Counted from the first letter of the stretch, positions 44,442-58,500 are shown. The stretch: DNA of 64,000 nucleotides from Erythroxylum novogranatense (GCA_029891385.1 CM057225.1:80439887-80503886), one strand, 5' to 3'. The notes: a model not told the origin generated them from the sequence alone. Numbers and translations: made by a program.

Positions 44442-46706
44442 TCGATGATGGTTCAACAATTCTTTCACCATCTCCTTCAACTCCTTGACTTCTCTTCGTA
44501 GGTGCATTACCTATACTTGAAAGTCAAAAGGTAAGGTGGGTTGATCATCACCCTCTGGGAGTTTTTCAAAAGCAATTGTAGTAACATATGTGTCTGAAGA
44601 TGGAACATAGTCGTCAAAAATCTCAAAAATAGGTGGTTGAACCGATAGATTGGGTTCAGGAAGGTCTAAGTCATAAGGAGCTGGTAGCATTAGCACTTGT
44701 CTTCCACGCAAGGGTAGGGCTTCTTCTTCAATTGACAGTGTATTAGATAGTGGCCTAATACGCACTATTGTATGCACAAGGGATTCAGTAAATGTCCCTT
44801 TAGTAAGCTTTCCCCCTACTGGACAATGTTCATCCTTCGCTGTAGAACTGCTACTGGCTCTTGTAACCGTCGTCGACTTCTCTGAAGAGCATGCTTCATC
44901 TATTCTTCGCACTTATTCTTCAATCTGATCTGCGGACAGATCATCAATTACCCCTTCTGGGTATAACTTCTTCTTCCCCTTATTAACATCCATGGGATAT
45001 CTTGGTTGAAGGTCTGGTACAACCTTTATCACCGTTTCCTCTGTAATCGGGTAAATAGTGTATGGTTGACTGGTCATCTTTGTAGGGTATGGTTTTGTGG
45101 CAGCATACCTCAAAGCTTCATAAAAATTCCTTTCATCTTCATTCAACAGATGTCATGTCCCACTATTTATAGGAATAGGTTGTAAGTATGCCTTTACTAA
45201 CCTCCTCGGTGTATCCCTGATGATTATTGAAGTACTCCTTTTAGTCACAGGTTGAACTTCTTCAATCAATCTGATTTCCAATTCGTCTTTCCTCATAAAT
45301 TCAGAATAGTTGTATGGAACCAAACTGAGTTCTTCAGATTCCTCCTGTTGAACCTGTACTAGACTGAGTTCTGTTGCTTCCTGATGATGAACCTCAGTAG
45401 GAATAACATTTACCAGACTTAGTTCTGCTGTTATCTCTTGTGGAATAGCGATAGGAGTATTCTGCTTCTGATTAACTTCTGCTGATTTCTCTGGTGGAAC
45501 AACAGTAAGAGTAGCCTTCTCCTGACTTGATTTCTCAGCAATTGAAGTAGTCATTTTCTGACTAACTTCCCTAACAGTAGTAACACTCTTCTTCTGACTA
45601 ACTACCTTAGTCTTCTTCACTGCCTCAGTCAGTCTTGGAGTTTTCTGACGTTGGGGTTTCTGCCTCTCAGACTCCAATTTTCTTTTCCTCTCAATCTCCT
45701 CAGCCTGTTTGGCTGAATCTTTACTTAAGATCGAGACCAGAGATCTCGTAGCCTTCGGTGCGCGAGTCTCAGAGACTTTTGTCTAAGTAAGTTCTCTGGA
45801 CCTCTTTTCTTCTTGCTGTCTCAAGGTTCGAATCCTGAGTGATCTCTTCTCCTTCTTTGGAATATCACTTAGAAGCTTCTCCCCTGTTCTCTTCAAGACA
45901 CTTTCGTCTATACTCCAAACTTGGCTACTTTTTTTTTTAGAAATCATCTTTTCCTTCAAAACTTCTTCAGATGATTTTCTTCTTTCAACCATGGGCATTC
46001 TTGTACTAACTTGAGATTTAGAACTCTTTGTGGGAGACCTCTTTTGTATCCGCTCCCCCTCAGTTCTAGCTTTATTCTCAGAATCTGCTTCTACTCTGTC
46101 CAGATTCTTCAAGCCTATTTTTCTATAGTACCCGAGTTGATAACACTCTTAACAGGCATCATTCTTCTGATTCCTCTGTTAAGACGGACTCTAGACTCCC
46201 TGAAAATCCTTGTTAACAACATTCCGTATGGATAGCTATTAGTATCCTTCATCCCCTTAACCATATACTGAAAAATCAGAAATGGTAACTCTATAGGTTG
46301 ACGATTCAACAGGTAGAATAGGCATTGTTCATCCAGAGTAGTCACCAAATTCCTTGAACCCACTCTTGGTAAGACGCAGTTGAACAGAATCGCATGTAAG
46401 ACCCTAGCCTTCGGCACCAGACTCGAGGTCTTCCTCTCCGTAGGGTCATTTTCACTATAAAACTATCTACTGACTTCATCTTCCTTTAAACTGACCTTTT
46501 TCATCCATCTATATTTGCTCATTAGCTTCTCTTCAACAGATGGACATCCAGTCACCTTCTCGATTAACTCCACTGTTACAATAATAGACAGTCCGTCTAC
46601 TGTAGAAACAATAGCTTTGTCTACCATCCGCACATTCTTCCAAAACTCATACACTTCATTTTGATATACATACTCTCACACCTAGAAGAACTTCCTCCAA
46701 CCGGCT
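44442..46706 (-). pseudogene. ORF3 of SIRE-R, main part
   Basis: Minus strand. 46654-46463 and 46417-46115 (one frame) hold VYEFWKNVRMVDKAIVS, LIEKVTGCPSVEEK, LHAILFNCVLPRVGSRNLVT, LDEQCLFYLLNRQPIELPFL and YPYGMLLTRIFRESRV, the PF20167-like domain. After a frameshift near 46113, 46112-44442 in a second frame has the Lys/Arg-rich region, ELSLV repeats, RRLVKAYLQPIPINSG, NEDERNFYEALRYA, VIKVVPDLQP and the terminal heptad helix (LRREVKELKEMVKELL). Stops: TAG near 45782, TGA at 45150 (Trp codon), TAA near 44910 and TAG near 44508. Its beginning lies across the LARD at 59855. Confidence 0.8.
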
Positions 46707-46711
46707 TTTTT

Positions 46712-49700
46712 TGTTGGGACCCGTTTTCGGAACCCAACTCATAACGAACGAATCGCAGCTTAACTAATATCGCTTCATTTTAATTTTTATTTTTTTTTCC
46801 ACTTACACATTGTTCAAAGTAGTTTCAATTTCTAATTTGTATTTCATCAATTCCTCAATCCTTTGAATCCTTCATATTCGATCATATCGCGTTCGCATTC
46901 GAAAACATTTTATCATTCGCTCTGATCATATCTCTCTTTATCCCAATTTCGCTTATTACCAAATATTTGAATTTCACAATCCATCTCACGCCATTCATAC
47001 ATAATTTCCATATCATGTCCATACACAAATCCATACACAAAAGCACTTCAATATTTCCAACCCATCACACAAATCTTGGGACCTCCCGTCTGAATCCCAT
47101 CATACACATTTACAATCCTATATCTAAACACTTCCATAATTCTCGGTCATATCTCAAGTCATGATCATAATTCACATTCATAAATACTAACCCTATTTCA
47201 CTTACATAATCCCATCCCATAATCATATACAAATTTTAATGGCCTTACAAGCCACAATACAATCACAATATATAAAAATCCAATGCAAATACAAAGATAC
47301 AAAATCCTCTTTTTCGCTCACTAGATCTTCTTCTCATTACATGGATGGTAATGAGGGGTGGCTTTCGCTCAATGGGTAACAGTTTATAACAAAACAATAA
47401 GCAAAACTCTTGAAATCTTTTTCTTTTCGGTCTTAGAAAACATTTCTTTGAAATCCGTAAAGCACATTTTGAAGAAGTTTTTTCTTCTTTGTAATCAAAA
47501 TCACATTTTACAAATCAGATATCGTCTTAGGCTTTCAGCCACAAATCCATAGGTCACAAGACATGAATGCATCAACTTGGCAATTCACGTAAGCAATGCA
47601 CACACAAATGGCTAGAGAGTTTAAGAAAACGCCAAATAAACTGAAGTTTATTGGAAACACAACGAGTCCATTTTGGATCTCGTGAGCCCTGGCGGGCAGC
47701 AGGAGAAGGCTATCACATTATTTTTGTCTCGTGCGAGACTATCACAACGTTACTCTCTCGCCCACACAAAAGCACATATAATGCTCAAATCAATTTATCA
47801 AATGCTCTTTTCCGAATATACACACCATGAAGTCTTTCAAGGCATAACACAATGTATTTTGCAATTCATCAAAATTTCATGTATCGAATCAAAATGATTT
47901 TTCAAATCATTTATGCAATGATGCAACAATTATGATGCAATTTAAGTCAGAAAATCTCTTTGTTCAAAGAAAGCGGTAATGGCTTATAAATTCTATTATA
48001 AACGGATACCACCTCGAATCCATGCTAGGAACTTGTCCAAAGCTCTAATTTCTCGAAGCTTCTTTCTTTAGCCCACTTTGAAATTTCCTAGACCGAAATC
48101 ATCCAAATTCATCATCATAAATACCATAACCCTCAAAATTTACTATAGAAACCCAATTCCAACATATTTCCAAGCTATCTAATGCATCAATTTACAAAGC
48201 CCCAATTTCCAAAATTGGGCATAAACCCTAACTCACATTAATCCAAAATTAAACCACCATCTTAGCATAGACATCACAACTAATTTCATAATCCACAAAA
48301 CCATAATATTTTCCATGATTCTACACCAAAAATTTAAGAAAAGCTTGAAGCTTGAAAATCGGCTTTACCTCACTCTTCACCATTTTGGATTTTCTTAGCT
48401 CATCCTAGAGCTCTCTTCATCCTTCATCTTTTTCCCTCTTGGAGCATGTTCGAAATCCTCCTGGAAAGCTCACAAAATCGAACCCTAGCTGCTGTCCTTT
48501 CTTTTCTCCTTCCACCAAACCCACTCTTCTCTTTTCTCTCTTCTTTCTTTCTTTCTTTTGTTTCTCTTTATTCATTTCTCTAACTCTCACGACCACAGCC
48601 TGCTTCTCCTCTATTTATACTACATCCACATGCCATGTCATTTAATGAATGAGGAAAGACTCTCATGCCCCTCCTTATAAGCCTACTAACTTAACTCTTT
48701 AAGTGTTCTTCCAAAATTGCCCTTAAAAGTTGATATCTTGGCTCCAAATTCTGATCAGGTAAATAAAGGAATTTTACAAAAAAATTTCTTCTTCATAATG
48801 TTCTCCTCGATCATACGAATCCAACGCAACAAACCACGCTCAATTCGGATCTAAAACGAAGAAGTTATGGCCAAAATACTATCAGACCTGTACAAAAATC
48901 TGAGACTGCACACTGCACCGAGTTTCATTCCAATATCCGACAGTCTTAGAGGCTCCATCTGTAGGAAAATCCCGGGGTGGGCATCACATGCCCAGGGTGC
49001 GGAATTAAAAAATTTAAGTCCCGGGATATTCCCGAAAGCCAGGATCCATGTGTATGTACAAACAATCAAACCATAACGACCAAAGGAGACCGTCTCTAAC
49101 GGTATCCACGCAGAGGTCGGAAAACCTAACCGGGACAAACTCTTTTGACCCGGGAATAGCTAGACTAAAGAGAAGAGTGCTAGCTCTTACCTTAACCTTG
49201 GAGAGCAAGTGAGATGATCTTGGTGGAACCTTGGAGAAGTAGAAGCAAAGTGGAATGGAAGAGATGAAGGAAATGAAAACAATTTTCCAAGCTTAACCCT
49301 TAAGCAATTTTCGATTCCTCTCTTCCCATCGCCGTGCAAGCCTTCTTCCTTTGCTTCTTCTATATGTTTTAACACTTAAACAACATATATAAAGCTTGGT
49401 CAAGAGTCTTCCACGTATGGCATAAAGAAATGCCTTAATTTGCTAAATAATCATTAACTTTGACTTTTCAAAGTTACAAACTTCTCCACCAATTATGCTT
49501 CCACGAAAATCAACTTATATATATATAATTAATTAATTATTTACTTAATTAATTAATATATATAATTGCTGAAGAGGTCCAGATCAAGCTGGGTCGGTCC
49601 TACTGGCTGCAGCCCCGCCGGTGAAAATCACCGGAGACCCTTTTCAAAGAATGTCGATGTCGCGATCTCATCGGGACATATCCCAATCTCATCGGGATCC

Positions 49701-52700
49701 ATTTAATCCTATTGCTCTCCGATATCAGATCTCCGTCCAAACTATTTTACTGATTCTCCGAGTCACTCTTATCGTGTGACCCATTAGGCTCCGGTTATGT
49801 TGGCCACTTAGATTAACACTTAATCTGAGCAAGTCATGAGCGGTATCTAGCAACACATCATGACCCCAATTGACCGGAAAGTAATTGGTTTGACTAATGA
49901 AACCATATCACGAACCCTTCCATAGACAATTACCGTGCAATTCGTCCTTTCACCATGCTATACCCCACTTGGTTTGAGTATGGGCAATGTGTCAACTCTT
50001 ACTAGACTGATCAGATCAAATCTAGTCCAAGTGTAATCAGTTCTCGTCCTAGGACTCATTACTTTATATGTCCATGAAGACCATCTTCATGACATATGTA
50101 TGCTCGGCGCCAGAGACTTCAAAGTAATGATCACGATAAGAGGCCATGGGTATCTCTTCTGCTATAATGAAGTGGTGAATCTGTATTGGCTACTCAATTA
50201 CCTTGAATACCTCAAGTGCACCCAATCACCACCCTATGAGCGACCTCACGAAGGCAACAAGGAATGGAGTCAAAGTACAGAATCGGTACCAAGATATCCT
50301 TGAGTATCTCAAGTCTAAGGATACTTGCACCATTTTATGATGAGATTATCACCGACATTTGTATAGGACATCCATGTGATGATCTCATAGCAGGTCATCC
50401 AATGTACTTACTACCACTAGTAAGCATCCACATGTCAAATCTAAATATCTCAATATTTACGGTTATGCGAGATCCTTTGCTTGATCAAATCAAGGAGTTT
50501 GACATATCTTAGTCTATCCGGATTAACGATGTCTGTCTCGTTAATCCTATGACTAGGAGAATTTAGAATCTTGACATAATGACACATGATAGGAATCTCA
50601 GTAGTATGATCACATCATAATTTCCTTCATGCTATGTCATGTATCAGGGACTTCATTAATTTGATTAAAGATCATTATCAATTCATAATAAAATGAATAT
50701 CAAATAAATGAAATATGCCTTGCTTTATTTATTCATAAAGTCTGTACATGACTATGAACAAAATGCGCTAAGGGGATTGCCTTTAGGGCACTACTCTAAC
50801 ACCATCTTGATCGGGGTTCTTCATCAAAGTTGTAGCCTTATAACTTTAGTTTAATCTCCAATTTGAATCACCTCAATCCGAGCTCGTAGCTTCATATATC
50901 CTCAAAATATCGATCGTATGCGATCGTTTCCTTCCATCTCGCTTCTTGTTCATCATCGATTTTCTATCGCCGATTTATGTTCATCGCCTGATTTTCTATC
51001 GTCTGATTTACTGTTCATCGTCTGATTTCCTTCGTCGACTTTTCCATCAGCTGATTTTGCATCGGCTGATTTTTGATCACCGATTTCCATCGGTTGATTT
51101 TGCATCGACTGATTTTCATCACCGATTTTTCCTCAAACTTCAAACGCTTATAACTTTTAACTCCGAACTCCAAATTGGAAACAATTGATATCTATTTCAT
51201 AGAGAAAAGACTGATCTACAATGTTCATGAAGAAATTAAATCCAAATTCAGTCTCTAAAAGGGTCAAATGTCTCAATTAATCTTTCATCGATTTTTGCAT
51301 CTTCGGTTTTCCTATCAGCTGGTTTTCTATCCAGCACATGTCCACTTATATAGATCATATCTTTTGACTCCGATATCCAAATTGGGCAAACTTGGTATCT
51401 ATCTCATAGAGAAAGAGAGATCTACAACTTTCAAGAAGGAAATTTTGTCTAAATCTATCGATATCAAGTCCATATCGTCTACTTTTGCTTCAGCTAGTTT
51501 TTCTATCAGCTGGTTTTCCATCATCTGATTTCTATCAGACATGTTTTGGCGCAAATGCCATAACTTTCTCTATAGGTGTCGAAATGACTTCATTCTTGGA
51601 CGGTTAGAAAGTAGACATCTAGATCTATAACTCTCATGAAGACTACAAAGGCTGATTCTATCTCCTACATTCTGTAGCATCCACTTTTCCTATCAGCTGG
51701 TTTTGCTACAGTACATCGTCAGTTTTTGCTACAATGCATCGTCGGTTTTTGCTACAAATGCATCGTCGGTTTTTGCTACGATTGCATCGTCTGGTTTTAA
51801 TCACCTAAACAACATCAAAACTTCAATCTATCATAACTTCTAGGCCCGATATCGAAAATTCGCAAACTTTATGGCTACCGAAAGCCCTCAACAAGCACTA
51901 CATGTTCATGAATATCATTTTATCAAATTTCACTTAAATCAAAAGTCAACTATTCATCCCCAAAAGTCAAACTTTCATAATTCTTCATATTTTCACACCT
52001 TCACTAATTCTTCCAATTCTCACTCTTTCAATCTTTATTTCCTACCTTTCAACTTCCATTTCAATCATCTTAATCAACTCATTCATTTTAACTTTCATTA
52101 ACTCATAATATTCACTCGACATTTCATAACATATACATATCTCTTTAAAGCCTCAAAGTCATCAAGACCAATCCATTCTTTCCATCTTGATTTCACATTT
52201 TCCTCACTATCACAATACTCTTCGTCCAATCTACTTCAAGCACGATTCAATCTTCACAACTTAATCTATAACATAATACATATACAAAATACTCATTCTT
52301 TCCATACTTAAATCCTCCATATACAATTCATTCAACACATTCTTATGACAAACATTAAGCCATTTCTCAAATCATCCATAAGCCACAAAATACATACTTT
52401 TAGAATAAATTTTGAAAGCAACCACATATCACACAAAGTTCATTCACAAAGTTCATATACACAACTTATGGCACATTTTCAAATCAATGCAAGGTCATAC
52501 TTGAACAAGCATTGGCGAGAACACAATAAAGGTTCTTTACAAAGCTTTAGTGGGCATTTCTAGCCCCAATAAATCGAAGTCTCAAAATTTGCAATTTCAA
52601 AGAAGTTACATAAATAGTAACTATACAAACTTACTTTTTCAATTATAAAGATGTTACCCATAATACAACATACACAAAACCCATTTCACGCTTTAACCCC

Positions 52701-52807
52701 CAAATATCATTTAAATTTTCTCCAATTCACATTACCCAAATAAACATTTAACATCACTAATTTCTCATTTAATAATTCGACATCCAATTAAAGTTCGGGG
52801 CCCAACA
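46712..52807 (-). repeat. LARD LTR, left copy (3' LTR of the element), split by S2
   Basis: Plus strand TGTTGGGACCCG .. TTCGGGGCCCAACA. TATA box on the minus strand at 48611-48620 (TATAAATAG). S2 sits at 48960-50801. The 50900-51800 part is built of short ATCGTCTGATTT-like words and repeated 'ATAACTTTTGACTCCGA' modules. Nearly the same as 55590-59769. Confidence 0.92.
48960..50801 (-). mobile_element. S2: solo LTR (1842 bp) inside the LARD LTR
   Basis: Plus strand TGTAGGAAAATCCCGGG .. GCACTACTCTAACA, with target duplication CCATC at 48955-48959 and 50802-50806. The empty site is intact in the other LARD LTR (57825-57835, GGCTCCATCTTGATC), proving insertion after the LARD was formed. A minus-strand TATA-like TTTATATATG (49383-49393) and the start TGTTAGAGTAGTGCCCT suggest minus orientation. 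Open frames inside are not conserved genes. Confidence 0.93.
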
Positions 52808-52820
52808 ATTCTCCCTCCTT
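52808..52820 (-). other. Polypurine tract of the LARD
   Basis: Minus strand AAGGAGGGAGAAT adjoining the LTR start TGTTGGGCCCC. It follows a decayed copy of the Tekay pol end (TTTCGAGGACTAAATTC), as in element A. Confidence 0.88.
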
Positions 52821-55129
52821 AAAGAATTTAGTCCTCGAAATTCATATCACTTTCTTGATGGTTCCTCATTCTAGTTCGGATCACTCCTGAACTTCCAACT
52901 TCTTGTGACAATAATACTAATATCATCTAATTTGAAACACACTCACGAATCACATTTGAATCCGGATATCTTTAGCTAGTAACACTATCTCATAAGACTC
53001 CATACTAATTAATTCATATCGACAGCAAATTCTCCTTTCTCGACCATCATTATTAATTTCACATTCTTCTTATTACAATCACCATGTAGCCCTCTTTCTA
53101 TTCGAACTCAAACTTGGATCTGTTTTCAACCTCTCAAAGCGATTCACAATTTCTTGATCCTTAATTCGGGACGTGCAAGCCCCTACATGTTATGCTTCCT
53201 TTTTGCTCTTGGTTCCAACAACCTCGATATCGAATTTTCTGTTTATGCATTTTAAAAAATACTTAGCCTTAATAGGAATTTCTCATTCATACAATCAAAA
53301 TCTTTTGTATTCCTATTCCATGCTCTCAATTCAATGATTGTCCCTTTTTTTACGATCTGTACTTGCATAAATACTTCCAAGATGTCCTTTTATTCATCTT
53401 GTCTCCAAGCTTTAAAGTAATCATTAGTGTAGCAGCTCTTAAACATGTATCAACTCCTTAACTCATAGAACCTTAGTTGCTCCGCACATATGCAATCACT
53501 TCATTATGCTCCATTAGATTTTATCCAAATCTCTTATACAACATCGATGCATCGACAAACTTTCCAAATTCATGCAGTTGATTTTCATTAAAATCATTCT
53601 TCAAAATTCTCCTTCCTTCCATTTATCATAAGTTTTATCGTTTTTCCTCACGTGTTCGACTAGTCTCTCAATTAAATCAATACTTTTAATACATCATCTA
53701 CTCTTTGATCACTTGGTCTCCAATATTATTGTGTTATCGGTCCCTTTGGTTAACACCTCAATTATTATCATATTCCGTGTGCTTCTTGATTAGTCCTCGC
53801 GATTCCTTAAATAACCGATTCCTCATTAAGGTACATTATCACACTTTCTTTTCAATTTTCTAATTGACATTCTTTTTCGAATGATTGTTTCCATTCCTTG
53901 AATTTCCTCATACCTCCTTGGCTTATTTTCATGTTTGCTCATTCATACAAACTTCGTCACATTGCAGCTCAATCGCACTTAATCGCTTGTGATTGAAACA
54001 CATTCAATAAGGCATACTTGAGTCTCGAAACATACTTACACAAAGATACTTCTCTTTACATCAAGCGAAATGCATACCTTCTCGGCAGTTTATTCCACCC
54101 TTTTACTTGAGTCTCCATTAGAGCAGGACTCCAATACTTCTTTGTCGAGTTATTACATATTCATTTCTTGACTTGTCCTTTCATTGATCATCCTTGAAAT
54201 AAAGCATCTGATTTGCTTAATCCAATAGCCTTTACGATCAAACCCTATGATATAAGAGACACATTCGTTTACTCTTATATCTCGGCATATCACCAATTCA
54301 TATCTTATGCTACCGATATACCAATCATACTAATTCGAATAACCTCTGAATATCACCTCTATTCAAATTTTACGCTCCATCGCAGATTACCTTTCGAAGA
54401 AAATCATCTATACCATACTTTATCTCGGTTCTCGATTCATTTCATAACTTAACTCAAGGGATCAAAGATGACTCCATAAGCTATATCTGAAAATAGATCT
54501 CATATACTCAATCACGAGATCAAAGATGCACTCTCAATAGCTGGTTGCTACTCTTGGAAATTTATTTCCGAGTCCACTATTCTGAAGTCGATCCAAAAGG
54601 AGTATGAGATTCACATCACAACTCCTAGAAATCTATCATCTCATTTCAAACTTCCTCCTTGCGTTTATCGGTTCCTTTACGAAGCAACTTTGGTTGATCC
54701 ATACCGGGGTCCTTGTCCTCTGGACTATGGAAGAATTACCAAATTCCATTGTTGAATCGAGGTAAGAGCTTATAATCCCACTCTTGGTCAAGGAAGACAC
54801 GCATTCTCTAGTCATACACTAACTTATCCGCTTCGACCGGTTCCACTTTGCTTGCATACTACCTTTCATTCAATTCCTGCGAGTAATGATATATCCATAT
54901 CGATTCAAACACTTACCTGCAGCATAATTCCATTACCGAAGTCACCAACATATCCATAAATACTGAATTCATGTCTAACATATCGGACCACGAAAATTCT
55001 TATTTCCAATTAGCCACACTTTCATTGCCTTATATTCTAACAAAATACCCTTCTTCCTATTGTCTCTCATAGTCAAACATTTAGCAGTTCACACATATGA
55101 CTTATTCTATACTCATCCGTGCCCTCCTT

Positions 55130-55200
55130 TAAGGTGCGAAATCGATATAATCGATCCTTGCAAAACTCCTCGTATCACATTACGGGTGGCACCTTCTCCT
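55130..55200 (-). pseudogene. Gag-start remnant in the LARD
   Basis: Minus strand GGTGCCACCCGTAATGTGATACGAGGAGTTTTGCAAGGATCG, broken here only for description: it aligns with G- (6151-6110, CCACCTCGTAGGAGGACACG, then GATTTTGCAAGGATC) and with G+ at 12224. The start codon is GTG and the frame is lost. A further match (GGAGGGCACGGATGAG) follows near 55120. It ties the LARD to the G family. Confidence 0.65.
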
Positions 55201-55574
55201 TTATTTCTCATCCAATTGAAATTATCGATACATATTCATCATGAAATTTTGACCTCAATTCCACTAATCTCTTCTTAATGCGAATGATTACCATCAAAAG
55301 GAATGTCGATAAGTACTCGATCGAGGTCTAAATCATCGACCGTTAAGGGCGTCAACTTAACGATCCGAGACTCAAATTCTCAACCAAAGACTTTCGACAC
55401 TTCCAATATAATGGCATTGAATCCGTATCTACCATAATTGCCTCTACTTATCCACAACTTCCTTTTCTCATATCGAGTATCATCATTTTCCTATTAGATC
55501 TATCACCTCAAACTTTTCACAATTTCTTATCGTCTAAAGCATACACACGCGCCCGTGTAAGATCATAATATGGC

Positions 55575-55585
55575 GCTCGATATCA
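55575..55585 (-). other. Degenerate primer binding site of the LARD
   Basis: Minus strand TGATATCGAGC, close to TGGTATCAGAGC (one substitution, one base lost), four bases inside the LTR boundary at 55590. Confidence 0.65.
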
Positions 55586-55589
55586 TAAA

Positions 55590-58500
55590 TGTTGGGACCC
55601 GTTTGAACCCAACTCATAACGAATCGAATCGCAGACTTAACTAATATCGCTTCATTTTTTTTCCACTTACACATTGTTCAAAGTAGTTTCAATTTCAATT
55701 TGTATTTCATCAATTCCTCGATCCTTTGAATCCTTCATATTCGATCATATCGCGTTAGCATTCGAAAACATTTTATCATTCGCTACAATCATATCTCTTT
55801 ATCCCAATTTAAGCTTATTACCAAATATTTGAATTTAATCAATCCATCTCACGCCATTCATACATAATTTCCATATCATGTCCATACACAAATCCATACA
55901 CAAAAGCACTTCAATATTTCCAACCCATCACACAAATCTTGGACCTCCATCAGGAATCCCATCATACACATTTACAATCCTATATCTAAACACTTCCATA
56001 ATTCTCGGTCATATCTCAAGTCATGATCATAATTCACATTCATAAATACTAACCCTATTTCACTTACATAATCCCATCCCATAATCATATACAAATTTTA
56101 ATGGCCTTACAAGCCACAATACAATCACAATATATAAAAATCCGAATGCAAACACAAAGATACAAAATCCCTCTTTTACGCTCACGGATCTTCTTCTCAT
56201 TACATGGATGGTAATGAGGGGTGAGCTTACGCTCAATAGGTAACAGTTTATAACAAAACAATAAGCAAAACTCTTGAAATCTTTTCTTTTTGGTCTTAGA
56301 AAACATTTCTTTGAAATCAGTAAAGCACATTTTGAAGAAGTTCTTTTCTTCTCTGTAATCAAAATCACATTTTACAAATCGTATATCGTTTTAGGCTTTC
56401 AGCCACAAATCCATAGGTCACAAGACATGAATGCATCAACTTGGCAATTCACGTAAGCAATGCACACACAAATGGCTAGAGAGTTCGTAACACGCCAAAT
56501 AAACCGAAGTTTATTGGAAACACAACGAGTCCATTTTGGATCTAAGTGAGCCCTGGCGGGTAGCGGGAGAAGGCTATCACATTATTTTTGTCTCGTGCGA
56601 GACTATCACAACGTTACTCTCTCGCCCACACAAAAGCACATATAATGCTCAAATCAATTTATCAAATGCTCTTTTCCGAATATACACACCATGAAGTCTT
56701 TCAAGGCATAACACAATGTATTTTGCAATTCATCAAAATTTCATGTATCGAATCAAAATGATTTTTCAAATCATTTATGCAATGATGCAACAATTATGAT
56801 GCAATTTAAGTCAGAAAATCTCTTTGTTTAAAGAAAGCGGTAATGGCTTATAAATTCTATTATAAGCGGATACCCACCTTCGAATCCATGCTAGGAACTT
56901 GTCCAAAGCTCTAATTTCTCGAAGCTTCTTTCTTTAGCCCCACTTTGAAATTTCCTAGACCGAAATCATCCAAATTCATCATCATAAATACCATAACCCT
57001 CAAAATTTACTATAGAAACCCAATTCCAACATATTTCCAAGCTATCTAATGCATCATTTACAAAGCCCCAATTTCCAAAATTGGGCATAAACCTAACTCA
57101 CATTAATCCAAAATTAAACCACCATCTTAGCATAGACATCACTACTAATTTCATAATCCACAAAACCATAATATTTTCCATGATTCTACACCAAAAATTT
57201 TAAGAAAAGCTTGAAGCTTGAAAATCGGCTTTTACCTCACTCTTCACCATTTTCGGATTTTCTTAGCTCATCCTAGAGCTCTCTTCATCCTTCATATTTT
57301 TCCCTCTTGGAGCATGATCAAAATCCTCCTGGAAAGCTCACAAAATTGAACCCTAGCTGCTGTCCTTTCTTTTCTCCTTCCACCAAACCCACTCTTCTCT
57401 TTTCTCTCTTCTTTCTTTCTTTCTTTTGTTTCTCTTTATTCTGTTTCTCTAACTCTCACGACCACAGCCTGCTTCTCCTCTATTTATACTATATCCACAT
57501 GCCATGTCATTTAATGAATGAGGAAAGACTCTCATGCCCCTCCTTATAAGCCTACTAACTTAACTCTTTAAGTGTTCTTCCAAAATTGCCCTTAAAAGTT
57601 GATATCTTGGCTCCAAATTCTGATCAGGTAAATAAAGGAATTTTACAAAAAAATTTCTTCTTCATAATGTTCTCCTCGATCATACGAATCCAACGCAATA
57701 AACCACGCTCAATTCGGATCTAAAACGAAGAAGTTATGGCCAAAATACTATCAGACCTGTACAAAAATCTGAGACTGCACACTGCACCGAGTTTCATTCC
57801 AATATCCGACAGTCTTAGAGGCTCCATCTTGATCGGGGTTCTTCATCAAAGTTGTAGCCTTATAACTTTAGTTTAATCTCCAATTTGAATCACCTCAATC
57901 CGAGCTCTGTAGCTTCATATATCCTCAAAATACTGATCTGTGTGCAGACTGTTTTCCTTCCATCTGCTTTACTGTTCATCATCTGATTTTCTATCGTCTG
58001 ATTTACTGTTCATCGTCTGATTTTCTATCGTCTGATTTACTGTTCATCGTCTGATTTCCTTCGTCTGACTTTTCCATCAGCTGATTTTGCATCAGCTGAT
58101 TTTTGGATCAGCTGATGTCCAAACTTCAAACGCTTATAACTTTTAACTCCGAACTCCAAATTGGACAAAATTAATGTCTATTTCATAGAGAAAAGACTGA
58201 TCTACAATGTTCATGAAGAACTTAAATCCAAATTCAGTCTCCAAAAGGGTCAAATGTCTCAATTAATCTTTCATCTGATTTTGCATCTTCCGGTTTTCCT
58301 ATCATTGGTTTTTCTATCACCTGGTTTTCTATCAACACATGTCCACTTATATAGATCATATCTTTTGACTCCGATATCCAAATTGGGCAAACTTGGTATC
58401 TATCTCATAGAAAAGAGATCTACAACTTTCAAGAAGGAAACTTTGTCTAAATCTATCGATATCAAGTCCATATCGTCTGCTTTTGCTTCAGCTAGTTTTT

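Larger units (their letters stand above)
52808..55589 (-). other. Non-coding internal region of the LARD
   Basis: 2.8 kb without gag/pol apart from the gag-start remnant near 55130-55200. The minus strand starts at 55589 with the PBS-like TGATATCGAGC and ends with AATTTCGAGGACTAAATTC and the PPT. The rest shows nothing recognisable. Confidence 0.8.

Noticed and set aside
48439..48645. Ser/Phe/Leu-rich open frame also seen at 57307-57549, looks like a signal peptide
   Set aside because: Lies in the leader region of the LARD LTR on the strand opposite to LTR transcription; the two copies differ in frame at their ends.
51871..52101. 76-codon open frame identical at 58834-59064
   Set aside because: Identity is explained by the two LTRs of the LARD; His/Asn/Phe-rich composition, no homology and no conservation beyond the LTR.
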